In this document: positions 54,836 through 63,775 of the stretch, piece after piece
Numbering within the stretch: the first letter of the stretch is position 1
Layout: each line of letters begins with the position of its first letter
NCBI RefSeq assembly: GCF_001748145.1
Contig: NZ_BCQA01000002.1
Coordinates: 248,001 to 312,000 of the forward strand
Length of the DNA stretch: 64,000 nt
Reading direction: 5' to 3'
DNA from: Bosea sp. BIWAKO-01
Lineage (GTDB): Bacteria > Pseudomonadota > Alphaproteobacteria > Rhizobiales > Beijerinckiaceae
The notes under the pieces: generated by a model
Databases searched by the model: none
What the model saw: only the letters and a program-made list of their open reading frames with translations
What the model was told of the DNA's origin: nothing
Position numbers and translations under genes: made by a program

Positions 54836-55792
54836 ATGCTCCACCGCAGCGCCACCTTGCCTCCGCCGCCCGCGACCGTCCGCCCGGTCCCCGGTTGGGT
54901 CCGGCCAAAACCGCAATCTTATGAAGCGCTTGATGCGGTGTTTCAGGCGGGCGCCAGCCTCGCGGCGCTCGATCCGATTGCCCGTGACACGCCGGCCTGG
55001 AGCGGGGTGTTTCGGCAGCGCCTGGCGCTGCAGGCGGCGGCCACCAGCCTGCGCCTGATCGGCCGCCGCGAGGATCTCGGCCAATTGCGCGACGCGCAGT
55101 TGCTGCGCCGGCCCGGCGATGATCCCGGTCCGGCCGGACGCGTCCTGCTGGCCTGGCGGCAACTCGCCGGGCGTTCGCCCGATTGGTCGGAAGCGGCGAT
55201 CGCGCGCGCCGCCAGCGGTTTTGGGTTGGCCCTGAGCGCGACCGAGCTTAAGGCGCTGGCGGATCTGGCCTCTGAAGCGGCCGGTTCGGCCCGAGCGGCG
55301 ATCGTCGCCGTGGCCGAGTTGAGCGAGCGCGTCGTCAAAGTGCGCCCGGATGCCGAGATCTTGGCGCTCTGGCTCGCCGACGCGGTGCTCGCCCAAAAGT
55401 TCAAATGGGTTTTGCCGGTGCCACTCCTAGCCACTGCGATGCTGGAACCAGGTATCCGGATCGGAGCGGCGGGAAGACGTCCGCGCCCGGGCGGGGAGGG
55501 CTGGCAGCCGGCGCTGGCCCTGGCTTATGCGAGGGCGGCCGCTGGCGCGATCGACCTGGCCGGGGAGCTGGCGCGCCGCTCTGATTCCCTCCAGGCCGCG
55601 GCGCCCAAACTGCGCGCGAAAGGGGCGGGGGCGGTGATTGCCGCTTTCCTGAACGATGACGCGTTGGCGGGTTCGGCCAAAATCGGCGGCATTTCGGATC
55701 GCGGCTTGCGCCGTCTGTTCGATCGGCTTGTGTCGCTCGGCGCACTGCGCGAATTGTCGGGCCGGCCGAGCTTTCGCATTTATGGGCTGTGA
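54836..55792 (+). CDS. DUF1403-family protein
   Basis: A 318-residue predicted cytoplasmic, mainly helical protein of the DUF1403 family, found mostly in Rhizobiales and often on plasmids. Visible blocks are FRQRLALQAAATSLRLIGR, GRREDLGQLRDA, LALWLADAVLAQKFKW and a C-terminal winged-helix-like end (GISDRGLRRLFDRLVSLGAL). The scpB gene begins 3 bases after its stop, so the two are co-expressed and may form a complex. No enzymatic motif is visible. Confidence 0.85.
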   Translation: MLHRSATLPPPPATVRPVPGWVRPKPQSYEALDAVFQAGASLAALDPIARDTPAWSGVFRQRLALQAAATSLRLIGRREDLGQLRDAQLLRRPGDDPGPAGRVLLAWRQLAGRSPDWSEAAIARAASGFGLALSATELKALADLASEAAGSARAAIVAVAELSERVVKVRPDAEILALWLADAVLAQKFKWVLPVPLLATAMLEPGIRIGAAGRRPRPGGEGWQPALALAYARAAAGAIDLAGELARRSDSLQAAAPKLRAKGAGAVIAAFLNDDALAGSAKIGGISDRGLRRLFDRLVSLGALRELSGRPSFRIYGL

Positions 55793-55795
55793 GCC

Positions 55796-56497
55796 ATGGC
55801 ACGTCGCCCCAAACCGGAGGTTGCGCTCGACACCGAACTGGCCGAGCTGCCGCCCGAACTGCGCTGGCGCGAATGGATGGGCAGGGTCGAGGCCGTGATC
55901 TTTGCCGCGCCCGGGCCGGTCTCGCGCGAGGTGCTGGCGCAGGTTGTCGGGCGCGACTGTGCGATCGATCTCATCATCGCCGACATCCGCGAGGAATTGC
56001 GCGGCCGACCCTACGACCTGGTCGCCGTCGCCGGCGGCTGGCAGCACCGGACGCGGGGCGCCTTTGCGCCGGCCGTGCGGGTGGCTTCGGGAGCGCCGCA
56101 AGCGGCCGCCAGCCTGTCACAGACCGAGATGCTGTTCCTGTCCGGCATCGCCTATCTGCAGCCGATCACCCGCAGCGAGCTCGGCAAGGTCTTTGGCAAG
56201 GAAATGAGCCGCGACATCGTCGCGGCGCTGAAGCGCGCCGGCGTCATCACGGCCGGGCCGCGCAGCCCCGAGCCTGGGGCACCCTATACCTACGTGACGA
56301 CCGAGACATTCCTGTCGGTGTTTGGTCTCGCCAGTCTGCGCGACCTGCCTGATCTCGAAAAGCTCGAGGATGCCGGCCTGCTGACGAAGGATACGGTGCT
56401 GGCCGAGGAGATCCCGATCGGCGGCGGCGATGAGGGAGAGGTCGACGCAGAAGGCGACGGCCTCGCCAATAATGATCTGGACGCGACGGGGAACTGA
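55796..56497 (+). CDS. scpB: ScpB-family (kite) protein, condensin-accessory-like
   Basis: A 233-residue ScpB homologue with two winged-helix modules (VEAVIFAAPGPVSREVLAQV and QTEMLFLSGIAYLQPITRSE) and the final FLSVFGLASLRDLPDL. Chromosomal ScpB works with ScpA and Smc. Here neither is present; the partner appears to be DUF1403. A separate function in plasmid folding, recombination control or defence is possible. The acidic Gly-rich tail is variable. Confidence 0.88.
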   Translation: MARRPKPEVALDTELAELPPELRWREWMGRVEAVIFAAPGPVSREVLAQVVGRDCAIDLIIADIREELRGRPYDLVAVAGGWQHRTRGAFAPAVRVASGAPQAAASLSQTEMLFLSGIAYLQPITRSELGKVFGKEMSRDIVAALKRAGVITAGPRSPEPGAPYTYVTTETFLSVFGLASLRDLPDLEKLEDAGLLTKDTVLAEEIPIGGGDEGEVDAEGDGLANNDLDATGN

Positions 56498-56699
56498 GCC
56501 TCGGCTCTGAGCCGAGATCATCTCGGCGATTCCGCCCGGCCCTCGCATTCAATTGGAGGAGTCACTCGGCGCGAAGATTCTCGGCTGACGCTTTGCCCGA
56601 CCGCCTGTCCGGCACGAGTTCGTAGGAAATCTTTTGTCTTTCGCGCAGGTCGCGCATGCCCGCTCGTTCGGCCGCGCTGATATGAACGAGGGCGTCTTG

Positions 56700-57021
56700 G
56701 TCGCCATCATCCGAGGCGCAGCACCGAGCTTCTCGCGGCAAATCTCGACGGTTCGGTCGCGCTCAAATCACTGGCCGACGCTTGCGGCTTGTCGACCAGT
56801 TACTTCTGGCGGCCTTCCGCACCTCGACCGGCCTCGCACCTTTCCAATGGCTGCCGCACCGGCGTGTCGAGGCGGCCACGGACCTCTTGCGGCAGCCGCG
56901 CCATTCCCTTCGCGAGATCGCACTCGCTTGCGGCTTTTTCGACCAAAGCCACGTCACCAAAGTGTTCACCCGGATCGTCGGCACCAGTCCCGGCGCCTGG
57001 CAATGCAATCTCGACGAGTAA
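56700..57021 (+). pseudogene. AraC-family regulator, C-terminal remnant with frameshift
   Basis: One frame reads STELLAANLDGSVALKSLAD and ACGLSTSYFW. After a missing G at the GG run 56811-56812, the next frame continues AFRTSTGLAPFQWL and REIALACGFFDQSHVTKVF to the stop at 57021. Together these are the double helix-turn-helix domain of an AraC regulator. The ligand-binding N-terminal part is absent. Confidence 0.8.
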
Positions 57022-57436
57022 AGCCGAATCCGCGACGGATAGACATCGCAGCCGCGTCCGCGAATCCGAGCGCGGCGGAGAGTTCTCCGTCGGGCGGAAT
57101 GCGACCCGCCACTGCATGGAAAGCTCCCCGCAACAAGGGGCAGGTCGACCGGGCTAGGAGAAACGACGCCATCGGCGGCAAGGCGGCAAGGCGGCAGAAA
57201 GGCAGGCACGTCGGCCGGGTCGGATGCAAAAAACCCGGCTGAATGATCTGCGCCAGTTCGATATCCGGCATATCCGGGGCTGGCGCGGGGACAATGTCAT
57301 TCCCTGGTCAGGCTTGTTGATCCCGCTGCCTTGGCACATTTCGTTGTGTGTGGTCTCCTGCCCCTTGTGGAAGTATGCTCTTGGGGAGGCGTGGACGAGC
57401 TTTCATTCACGAGGCATTTTTCCATAGTAGGTTTCC
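57022..57436. other. Region without a supported gene
   Basis: About 415 bases after the AraC remnant. No convincing frame, repeat or RNA gene was seen. Confidence 0.45.
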
Positions 57437-57643
57437 ATGTCAGGCCATGCGATCCACATCAAGATCGACGGAAGAACCTATTCGGGGACCTTCAAAGTTG
57501 ACCGAAAGATGCTGATCGTCACAACAACCTACGGCAGCAAATCCGCCGAAACGAACCCGCGGGTGGCACATGAGACCCTTGCTCACCAACTCCTTCAGGA
57601 ACTTGTCCAGCAGGAAAAGTCGCGCAAGGGCTCGACGCTCTGA
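57437..57643 (+). CDS. Small hypothetical protein
   Basis: A 68-residue protein, probably beta-rich at first (AIHIKIDGRTYSGTFKVDRK, then MLIVTTTYGSKSAE) and helical at the end (ETLAHQLLQELVQQEKSRK). Codon use and composition look like a real gene. I recall similar unnamed proteins in rhizobial genomes, but no function is known. It sits 77 bp left of the IS6 element. Confidence 0.6.
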   Translation: MSGHAIHIKIDGRTYSGTFKVDRKMLIVTTTYGSKSAETNPRVAHETLAHQLLQELVQQEKSRKGSTL

Positions 57644-57720
57644 CGAAAGGCGTGCGCTCGGCATTGTCACTGGAATGGTGCGATCCGAGCCTGCCACGGT
57701 AGGCTAGGGGGATGCAGCCG

Positions 57721-58532
57721 GGTGTTGTCACGTTAACTGCCGGCGGGCGCCAAGACCTTTGGGCCTGATGACAGGTTCAAGCGGCGACACCGGCCACGGC
57801 ATTCCATTGTGCCATGGCGCGCAGACGATGCAGATGGGTGGCAGCGCGGAGCGACGAGACCGGGGCGGGACGAACAGATTGCGGACGGCGGAGAAGACGG
57901 CGACGAAGCGCTGCAGGCTCCCCGGAGATCGAAAGCCTTGCATCGTCCGCTCGCGCTTTCGGAGCGGCAGGTGTGAGTTCTCGGCGCGGTTGTTGAGGCC
58001 CTTGTGCGCGCGATGCTCGATCGTCGGCATGATCTGGCGCCGGGCAGCGGCATAGGACCCGAGCTTGTCGGTGATCATCCGCCGGGGCGCGGAGCCCTGC
58101 CTCTGGAGAAGGCGTATCAGCAGTCGCCGTGCTGCCTTGGTGTCTCGCCGGGTCTGGACGATCTCATCCAGGATATAGCCGTCCTGATCGACCGCCCGCC
58201 AGAGCCAGTGCTTCTTACCGGCGATGGTGACGACGACTTCGTCGAGATGCCAGAGGTCTCGGCGGCTCGGCCTCTTGCGCTTCAGGCGGCGGGCGTAACC
58301 CCGCCCGAACTTCAAGGCCCAGCGCCGCACCGTCTCGTAGGATACGGCGATGCCGCGCTCCAGCAGCATTTCCTCCACCAGGCGAAGGCTCAAGGGAAAG
58401 CGGAAATACAGCCACACCGCATGGGCGATGATCGCGGGTGGAAACCGATGGCGCTTGTAGCTGATGGTGGGCAGGGTCATGCACGCCCGCCTATACGGCT
58501 TGCCGCCATGCCGGAGTTAACGTGACAACACC
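57721..58532 (-). mobile_element. IS6-family insertion sequence
   Basis: An 812-bp element with terminal inverted repeats GGTGTTGTCACGTTAACT at both ends (18 of 18 bases identical) and one transposase gene. The flanks show no 8-bp direct repeat. This fits IS6-family replicative transposition followed by deletion or recombination. Its right end cuts an SDR gene. Confidence 0.9.
57728..58480 (-). CDS. IS6-family transposase
   Basis: A 250-residue DDE transposase: N-terminal helix-turn-helix (SLRLVEEMLLERGIAVSYET), first Asp in WHLDEVVVTIAGKKHWLWRA, second Asp in MITDKLGSYAAA, and Glu in NRAENSHLPLRKRER. The frame is intact, so the element may be active. Its stop lies within the left inverted repeat. 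Confidence 0.93.
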   Translation of the reverse strand: MTLPTISYKRHRFPPAIIAHAVWLYFRFPLSLRLVEEMLLERGIAVSYETVRRWALKFGRGYARRLKRKRPSRRDLWHLDEVVVTIAGKKHWLWRAVDQDGYILDEIVQTRRDTKAARRLLIRLLQRQGSAPRRMITDKLGSYAAARRQIMPTIEHRAHKGLNNRAENSHLPLRKRERTMQGFRSPGSLQRFVAVFSAVRNLFVPPRSRRSALPPICIVCAPWHNGMPWPVSPLEPVIRPKGLGARRQLT

Positions 58533-59314
58533 CGCTTGCCGAAAGGCGCGTCGACCACGCGGACGATTGCGCGGGCGACCTCGGCAGGATCGGCATCGGC
58601 GGGTTCGAGGCTGGCAAGGCCCTTCAGCGCCTTGTCCGCGACGCCGGCATAGGGACCAGCTTCGTACTCCGCCGCGCGGGCTTCGTCGGAGGGCTTGCCA
58701 GAATGGGCGAAATGGTTGGTCCCCTTGGTGAAGGCGCCCGGCACCATGATCGTAGTCTCGATGCCCCAGAGCGCGAGCTCGGTGGAGTAGGACACGGCCA
58801 GCGCATCCATCGCCGCCTTGGCGGCGAAGTAAGGCGACAGGAAGGGCGGCGTACCGCCACGGGTCGAACTCGATCCGACCCAGACCAGCAAGCCTTCGCG
58901 CTGACCTCTCAGATGGGGAAGCGCGGCGCGGTTGACGCGCTGCGCGCCGAGCACGTTCACGTCGTATTGCTGGATGAACTGGTCGGGAGTGAAGGCCTCT
59001 GCCGGTCCGAAGACCATGTGGCCGGCATTGTGGACGACGACATCGAGCCGTCCGGCCTCGCCGAGGAGGTTGGCGACGCCTGCGTCGGCGGAAGCGTCCG
59101 ACTGGACGTCGAGTTCGACCGTGCGCAGATCGACACCTTCCGCCTTGGCCCATTCCGCGACGGCTGCGACCTGCGGCGCGTTGCGCCCCCGTGTCTCGCG
59201 CATCGAGGCGTAGACGGTGTGCCCGGCCTGGGCGAGGGCCCTGGCGGTCATGAGGCCGAAGCCCGACGAGGCGCCGGTGACGAGAATGACTTGCTTGGAC
59301 AGGTTCTTGGGCAT
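58517..59314 (-). pseudogene. Short-chain dehydrogenase, 3' end cut by IS6
   Basis: A 265-residue reading with TGASSGFG, HNAGH, GSSSTRGG and YFAAK, so catalytic motifs remain. The end, DAPFGKRVLSR, runs into the IS inverted repeat, whose TAA stops translation. Family members normally continue about 35-40 residues after DAPFGKR. The ATG at 59314 is chosen for MPKNLSKQ. It follows another SDR gene by 64 bp on the same strand. Confidence 0.8.
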
Positions 59315-59378
59315 GACGATGGTCCTTGAGTGAACTGGAATTGAGGTCGAAGGTCCCGGTGTTTCGCAGGCGGCGCGA

Positions 59379-60119
59379 TCAGATGATCCCCCCATTGGCC
59401 CGCAGGGTCTGGCCGTTGATCCAGGCGCCGTCCGGTCCTGCGAGGAACGCGACGGCGTCGGCGATATCCCTGGGCTGGCCGAGGCGTTCGAGCGGGGCGA
59501 GCTTGGACAGGCGGTCGATCACCTCCTGCGGCTTGCCGTCGAGAAACAGCTTGGTCGCGGTGGGGCCGGGCGCGACCGCGTTGACGGTGATGTTGCGGCC
59601 GCGCAGCTCCTTGGCGAGGACGCTCGTCATGGCCTCGACAGCGGCCTTGGTCGCGGCATAGACGCCATAACCCGGCTGCAGCATGCCGACGACGCTGGAG
59701 GAGAAGTTCACGATCCGGCCGCCATCGCGCAGCCTCTTGGCCGCTTCGCGCAGGGTGTTGAAGGTGCCCTTCAGGTTGACGGCGATCTGGCGGTCGAACA
59801 GGGCGTCGTCGCTGTCGGCGATGCTCGCCAGGGTCATGATGCCGGCATTGTTGATCAACACGTCGACGCCGCCGAAAGCGGTCTCGGCGCTGTCGAACAT
59901 GCGGCGTACTGCCTCGACATCCGCGATATCGGCCTGGGCGGCGACGGCGCGGCCGCCCGCGGCCTCGATCCGGGCGACGAGCGCCTCGGCCGACGCGGCA
60001 TTGCCGGCATAGTTCACCACCACGGTGAAGCCGTCGCTGGCGAGACGCTCGGCAACCGCCGCCCCGATACCACCGGAAGCGCCCGTCACGATCGCGACCT
60101 TGCTGCTCTGGTTCGTCAT
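59379..60119 (-). CDS. Short-chain dehydrogenase/reductase
   Basis: A 246-residue classical SDR with TGASGGIG, NNAGI, the Ser in NFSSSVVGM, YAATK and PGPTATKLF. After strand 2 comes NYAGNAAS, which suggests NADP(H). AAGGAGAAAG precedes the ATG at 60119. It is divergent from a LysR gene that probably regulated it, and is followed by the truncated SDR. Confidence 0.9.
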   Translation of the reverse strand: MTNQSSKVAIVTGASGGIGAAVAERLASDGFTVVVNYAGNAASAEALVARIEAAGGRAVAAQADIADVEAVRRMFDSAETAFGGVDVLINNAGIMTLASIADSDDALFDRQIAVNLKGTFNTLREAAKRLRDGGRIVNFSSSVVGMLQPGYGVYAATKAAVEAMTSVLAKELRGRNITVNAVAPGPTATKLFLDGKPQEVIDRLSKLAPLERLGQPRDIADAVAFLAGPDGAWINGQTLRANGGII

Positions 60120-60232
60120 GCTCTTTCTCCTTGGCTCACTGCCGGTGTCCGGCGGGTGTGAGGAGAGAATGGACGTTCCCTTGTGTTGGATAATCAGCCA
60201 ATATCCGGCATCACTATTCGAATGAGCGAACA

Positions 60233-61125
60233 ATGGATCGTTTCGATGCCATGCGGGTCTTCACCCGGATCGTGGAGCGCCGCAGCTTCACGCAAGCAGC
60301 CGACGATCTCGGCCTGCCGCGTTCATCGGTGACCGATGCGATCAAAGGGCTGGAGGCGAGGCTTGGGTCCGCCTGCTACAGCGGACAACGCGGCAGGTCA
60401 GCCCAACGCTCGATGGTGAGGCCTATTACCAGCGTTGTCTGGCGCTGATCGCTGATCTCGAGGATGCCGAAGGCGCCTTTGCCGGAGCGAAGCCGAGCGG
60501 CCTCGTCCGGATCGATGTCCATGGCACGCAGGCCCGGCATTTCCTGCTGCCGGGGCTTGGCCGATTTCTGGAGACCTATCCTGGCATCCGCCTGCATATC
60601 GGCGAGGCGCATCAGGCGCTCGACATGGTGCGGGAAGGGTTCGATTGCATCCTGCGGGCAGGGACACTCTCAGACAGCCCGCTGATCCGCCGCAAGCTCG
60701 CGGATCTGGGCCGAGGCACCTTCGCTAGCCCGTCCTACATCGAACGGTTTGGCGAGCCGCGGACGCCGGACGATCTGGAGGACCATCGCATCATTGGCCT
60801 GTTCGCGCCCGACGCGGCCAGCGTCAGTCCGCTGATCTTCACTGATCGCGGCAAGGAGCGGCAGTTGACGCCGCCGGCGGTGGTGACCGTGACCGGGCCC
60901 GAGACCAACGTCGCCTGCGCCTGCCTCGGACTTGGGCTTATCCAGGTTCCGCGCTACCGCGTCGCTCCCGAACTGGCCAGCGGCGCGCTCGTCGAGATCC
61001 TGGCGGACTACCCGCCGACGCCGCTGCCCGTCCACGTCCTTTATTCGCACGCGCGGCAGCTTTCGCCGCGCGTGCGAATCGTCATCGACTGGATGGCCGA
61101 ACAGTTCCGGTCACGAACGGTCTAA
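60233..61125 (+). pseudogene. LysR-family regulator with a frameshift
   Basis: The first frame gives the helix-turn-helix (FTQAADDLGLPRSSVTDAIK) up to ARLG. The rest, from VRLLQRTTRQVSPTLDGEAY to the C-terminus, lies in another frame and would be restored by one extra G in the GGG run at 60365-60367. The effector domain is otherwise complete to the stop at 61125. A TTGG-N8-CCAA palindrome at 60186-60201 in the divergent region is a candidate binding site. It may be a genuine mutation or a base-calling error. Confidence 0.85.
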
Positions 61126-61527
61126 GGCTTTGCGTGGTGGTCGCGCAGATTACGGCGGCGGAAGGCCTGTACCGAGGACCGAGGCTGCGCTGTTCGACGG
61201 GGTCTCTGCCCTCCACTGAGCAGCGTTGCTGCAAGACTTAGGGGACGACGGCCGTCCGCTTCCAGGCGAGTACCCAATGTCTGCATTTGGCGCTTCACGA
61301 CGAGCTTTTTCTTGCGGTAGCCTCCTTGTCGAAGCCAGCCAGCACCGCATCCGACAAGGCTCCGCCTCAACATCCACCCACTCACGCCAACAGGGCGAAT
61401 TCAACCACCAGACCAAGCTCGCCGCCGGGATATTTGGGGGCAACGTCACTACATTCTTGTGGAGCCGCATTGAGGCGTCAGCGGGCGCCTGCTTCTCGCC
61501 GCAGATGATCGCGGGCCGGAGTCGCCC
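61126..61527. other. Intergenic region with one dispersed repeat
   Basis: About 400 bases before the Rieske gene. The repeat lies at 61254-61293, and no gene is supported. Confidence 0.55.
61254..61293 (+). repeat. Dispersed 40-bp repeat, full copy
   Basis: Begins GTCCGCTTCCAGGCG and ends CCAATGTCTGCATTTGGCGC. Confidence 0.78.
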
Positions 61528-63315
61528 ATGGATAAGCAAGACAAGGCCTTCGTCCGCGCGGGCAGTCTTCAGGAATTGAAGGCGAAGGGTCGGCTCGTCG
61601 TGCACGGCCCCCATCGCCCGATCCTGGTCGTTCACGACGGCGGGCGCGTCTTCGCCCTCGACAATCGCTGCCCCCATATGGGCTTTCCGCTCGATCGCGG
61701 CAGCGTCGAGGACGGCGTGCTGACCTGCCATTGGCACCACGCCCGCTTCGATCTGGCGAGCGGCTGCACCTTCGACCTGTGGGCGGACGATGTGCCGACC
61801 TGTCCCGTCGAGCTACGCGCGGACGGAGAGATCTGGGTGAGCCCGAGTTTTGGCTATGCCGATCCCGCTGGGCACTGGCGCAGCCGCCTCGAGGATGGTC
61901 TCGCCCACGATCTCAGCCTCATCGTCGCCAAGGCCGTACAGGGGGAACTGGCGGCCGGCGTGCCGCCGCGCGACATCGTGCGGCAGGTTGCGCTGTTCGG
62001 CGCCGCCAACCGCGACGGCTGGGGCATCGGTCTGACGATCCTCACTGCCGTCGGCAACATCTTGCCGGTGTTGGGCGAGGAGGACGTCTGCCTCGCCCTG
62101 TTCCACGGAGCCCGCCGCGTCGCCGCGGACTGCGACGGGCAAGCGCCGCGCCGGGAGCGCGCTCCGCTCGCAAGCCGGCCTGCTCTCGCCACGCTCACGC
62201 GCTGGCTCCGGCGCTGGACGGCCGTGCGCCACCGCGAGGCAGCCGAGCGCACCGTGCTCACCGCCATCGCAGCCGGCGTCGCGCCGAATGCGCTCGCAGA
62301 GCTGCTGGTCGCGGCCGCCACGGATCGCGCCTACGCCGACGGCGGGCATTCGCTCGATTTCATCAACAAGGCCCTCGAATGCCTGGATCTGATCGGCTGG
62401 GAGCACGCAGCCGCCGTACTGCCGACGGTGGTCGGCCAGATGGTGGCGGCACGTGGCGCCGAGGAGGCGACCGCGTGGCGCCAGCCGGCGGATCTCGTCG
62501 CCTTGTGCGCGGAGACCGCCTCCGAGTTGCCGCGCCTATTCGCCGCCGCTCGCGGCGCCTGCCTCTGGGCCAATCATGCGGCCCTGGCCGAAAGCCTGCT
62601 TGGTGATCAGGCAGCCGCGATCATGGATGCGATCAAAACAGCGGTCCGTGCCGGAGCAACGCCCGTCGATCTCGGCCGGTCGCTGGCCTACGCGGCGGCG
62701 CTGCGGGTGGCGCGTTTCGGCAGCGCCAATGAGCACGCCGACTGGGAGACCGCTCACCATGTCTTGACCCACGCCAACGCCATCCACCAGGCGCTCAAAC
62801 GGATCGGCGCCGGGACCGCGGACCATCGCGGCCCTGTCGACGGCGTGCGGGGCATCCTTCACGGGGCGATGGCGCTCTATCTCGCTCGCTATCTCAACGT
62901 GCCGCCTGCGCGCATGCCTGGCGAAGGCGACGACACACTGGATGACCTGCCCGTCGATGCCGCGAAGATCAGAGCAGCCCTGCTCGACGCTTTCGACCGG
63001 CAGCGGCAGGTCGACGCGGCCGGGCGCTTGATTGCGCGCCATCTCACGCGCGGTCACCCGCCCCAGGCGTTGATCGCGACCCTGGCGCACGCCCTGTTAC
63101 GCGAGGACGCGGGCTTCCACGCCTATCAGATGTTCGAGGCGGGCGTTCGGCAGTTCGCCGAGTGGGGCGCTACCGATGAGGGCCGGCGCATTCTGATCGC
63201 CGTCGGCCGCTACCTCGCCGCCCACTCGCCGACCGAGCGCGCCGCCCTGCAGACGGCTGACATCGCGTGCCGGCTTCTGCGCGGCGACCAGCTTCACCAG
63301 GACGCCGAGACGTGA
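61528..63315 (+). CDS. Rieske [2Fe-2S] protein with a large C-terminal helical domain
   Basis: A 595-residue cytoplasmic protein. Residues 1-110 are a Rieske ferredoxin domain with cluster ligands Cys48, His50, Cys67 and His70 (RCPHMGF, TCHWHHARF). Residues 120-595 are almost all helical, rich in Ala, Arg and His, with motifs such as DGGHSLDFINKALECLD, NEHADWETAHHVLTHANAI and RGILHGAMALYLARYL. The conserved-looking His residues in the helical part could form a metal or cofactor site, making this a self-contained oxygenase or reductase, but I do not recognise the family. There are no partner genes nearby. Confidence 0.82.
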   Translation: MDKQDKAFVRAGSLQELKAKGRLVVHGPHRPILVVHDGGRVFALDNRCPHMGFPLDRGSVEDGVLTCHWHHARFDLASGCTFDLWADDVPTCPVELRADGEIWVSPSFGYADPAGHWRSRLEDGLAHDLSLIVAKAVQGELAAGVPPRDIVRQVALFGAANRDGWGIGLTILTAVGNILPVLGEEDVCLALFHGARRVAADCDGQAPRRERAPLASRPALATLTRWLRRWTAVRHREAAERTVLTAIAAGVAPNALAELLVAAATDRAYADGGHSLDFINKALECLDLIGWEHAAAVLPTVVGQMVAARGAEEATAWRQPADLVALCAETASELPRLFAAARGACLWANHAALAESLLGDQAAAIMDAIKTAVRAGATPVDLGRSLAYAAALRVARFGSANEHADWETAHHVLTHANAIHQALKRIGAGTADHRGPVDGVRGILHGAMALYLARYLNVPPARMPGEGDDTLDDLPVDAAKIRAALLDAFDRQRQVDAAGRLIARHLTRGHPPQALIATLAHALLREDAGFHAYQMFEAGVRQFAEWGATDEGRRILIAVGRYLAAHSPTERAALQTADIACRLLRGDQLHQDAET

Positions 63316-63775
63316 TGAAGGGCGGCCGCCTGTTGCGCACCAGCCGGCGCGCATCACGCCGCGCGGTAGACCTCGATTCCATCTCTCGCGCGGAAGGGTA
63401 GAATGCGTCGGGGGTGACGAAGTCGCTCACGACATTCACAGAACCGAAGGTCTCGACCGCGATCTCGATGCGCTACATCGCCATGGCATTCTGGACGAAT
63501 TGGCGCATGTGAACGCGTCCGCTTTCGGGCAACTCGCCAATGTCGGCTGATGGCGCATTTTCCCCGGACAACCGACGGGCGTTTGTGGCCCTTAGCCGAC
63601 GTCTGGAACGTCCGCTCTCGGGCAGTTCAGTTCGGGACCTGGCTGCAGATCCGGATTTGGCCCAAAACGGACGGCATGGACGTCTGCTTCTGACAGAGCG
63701 CAGGCTTTCCACGTAGCTCAGCTCGGCGAATGGCAGAGCGGCCGTTATTGACGCAGCCCAGATATCGAAACGTGA
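63316..63775. other. Intergenic region with several repeat copies
   Basis: A full repeat at 63517-63556 and half copies at 63610-63625 (GTCCGCTCTCGGGCAG) and 63682-63697 (GTCTGCTTCTGACAGA). No intact gene is seen; minus-strand readings near 63358-63485 look like a gene remnant I cannot name. Confidence 0.5.
63517..63556 (+). repeat. Dispersed 40-bp repeat, full copy
   Basis: Begins GTCCGCTTTCGGGCA and ends GCCAATGTCGGCTGATGGCGC apart from one connecting base; the best consensus-like copy in the window. Confidence 0.82.

Noticed and set aside
63713..63755. tRNA-like sequence GTAGCTCAG...GGCAGAGC
   Set aside because: It resembles only a D-arm; no anticodon arm, T-arm (GTTCGAATC-like) or acceptor pairing follows.
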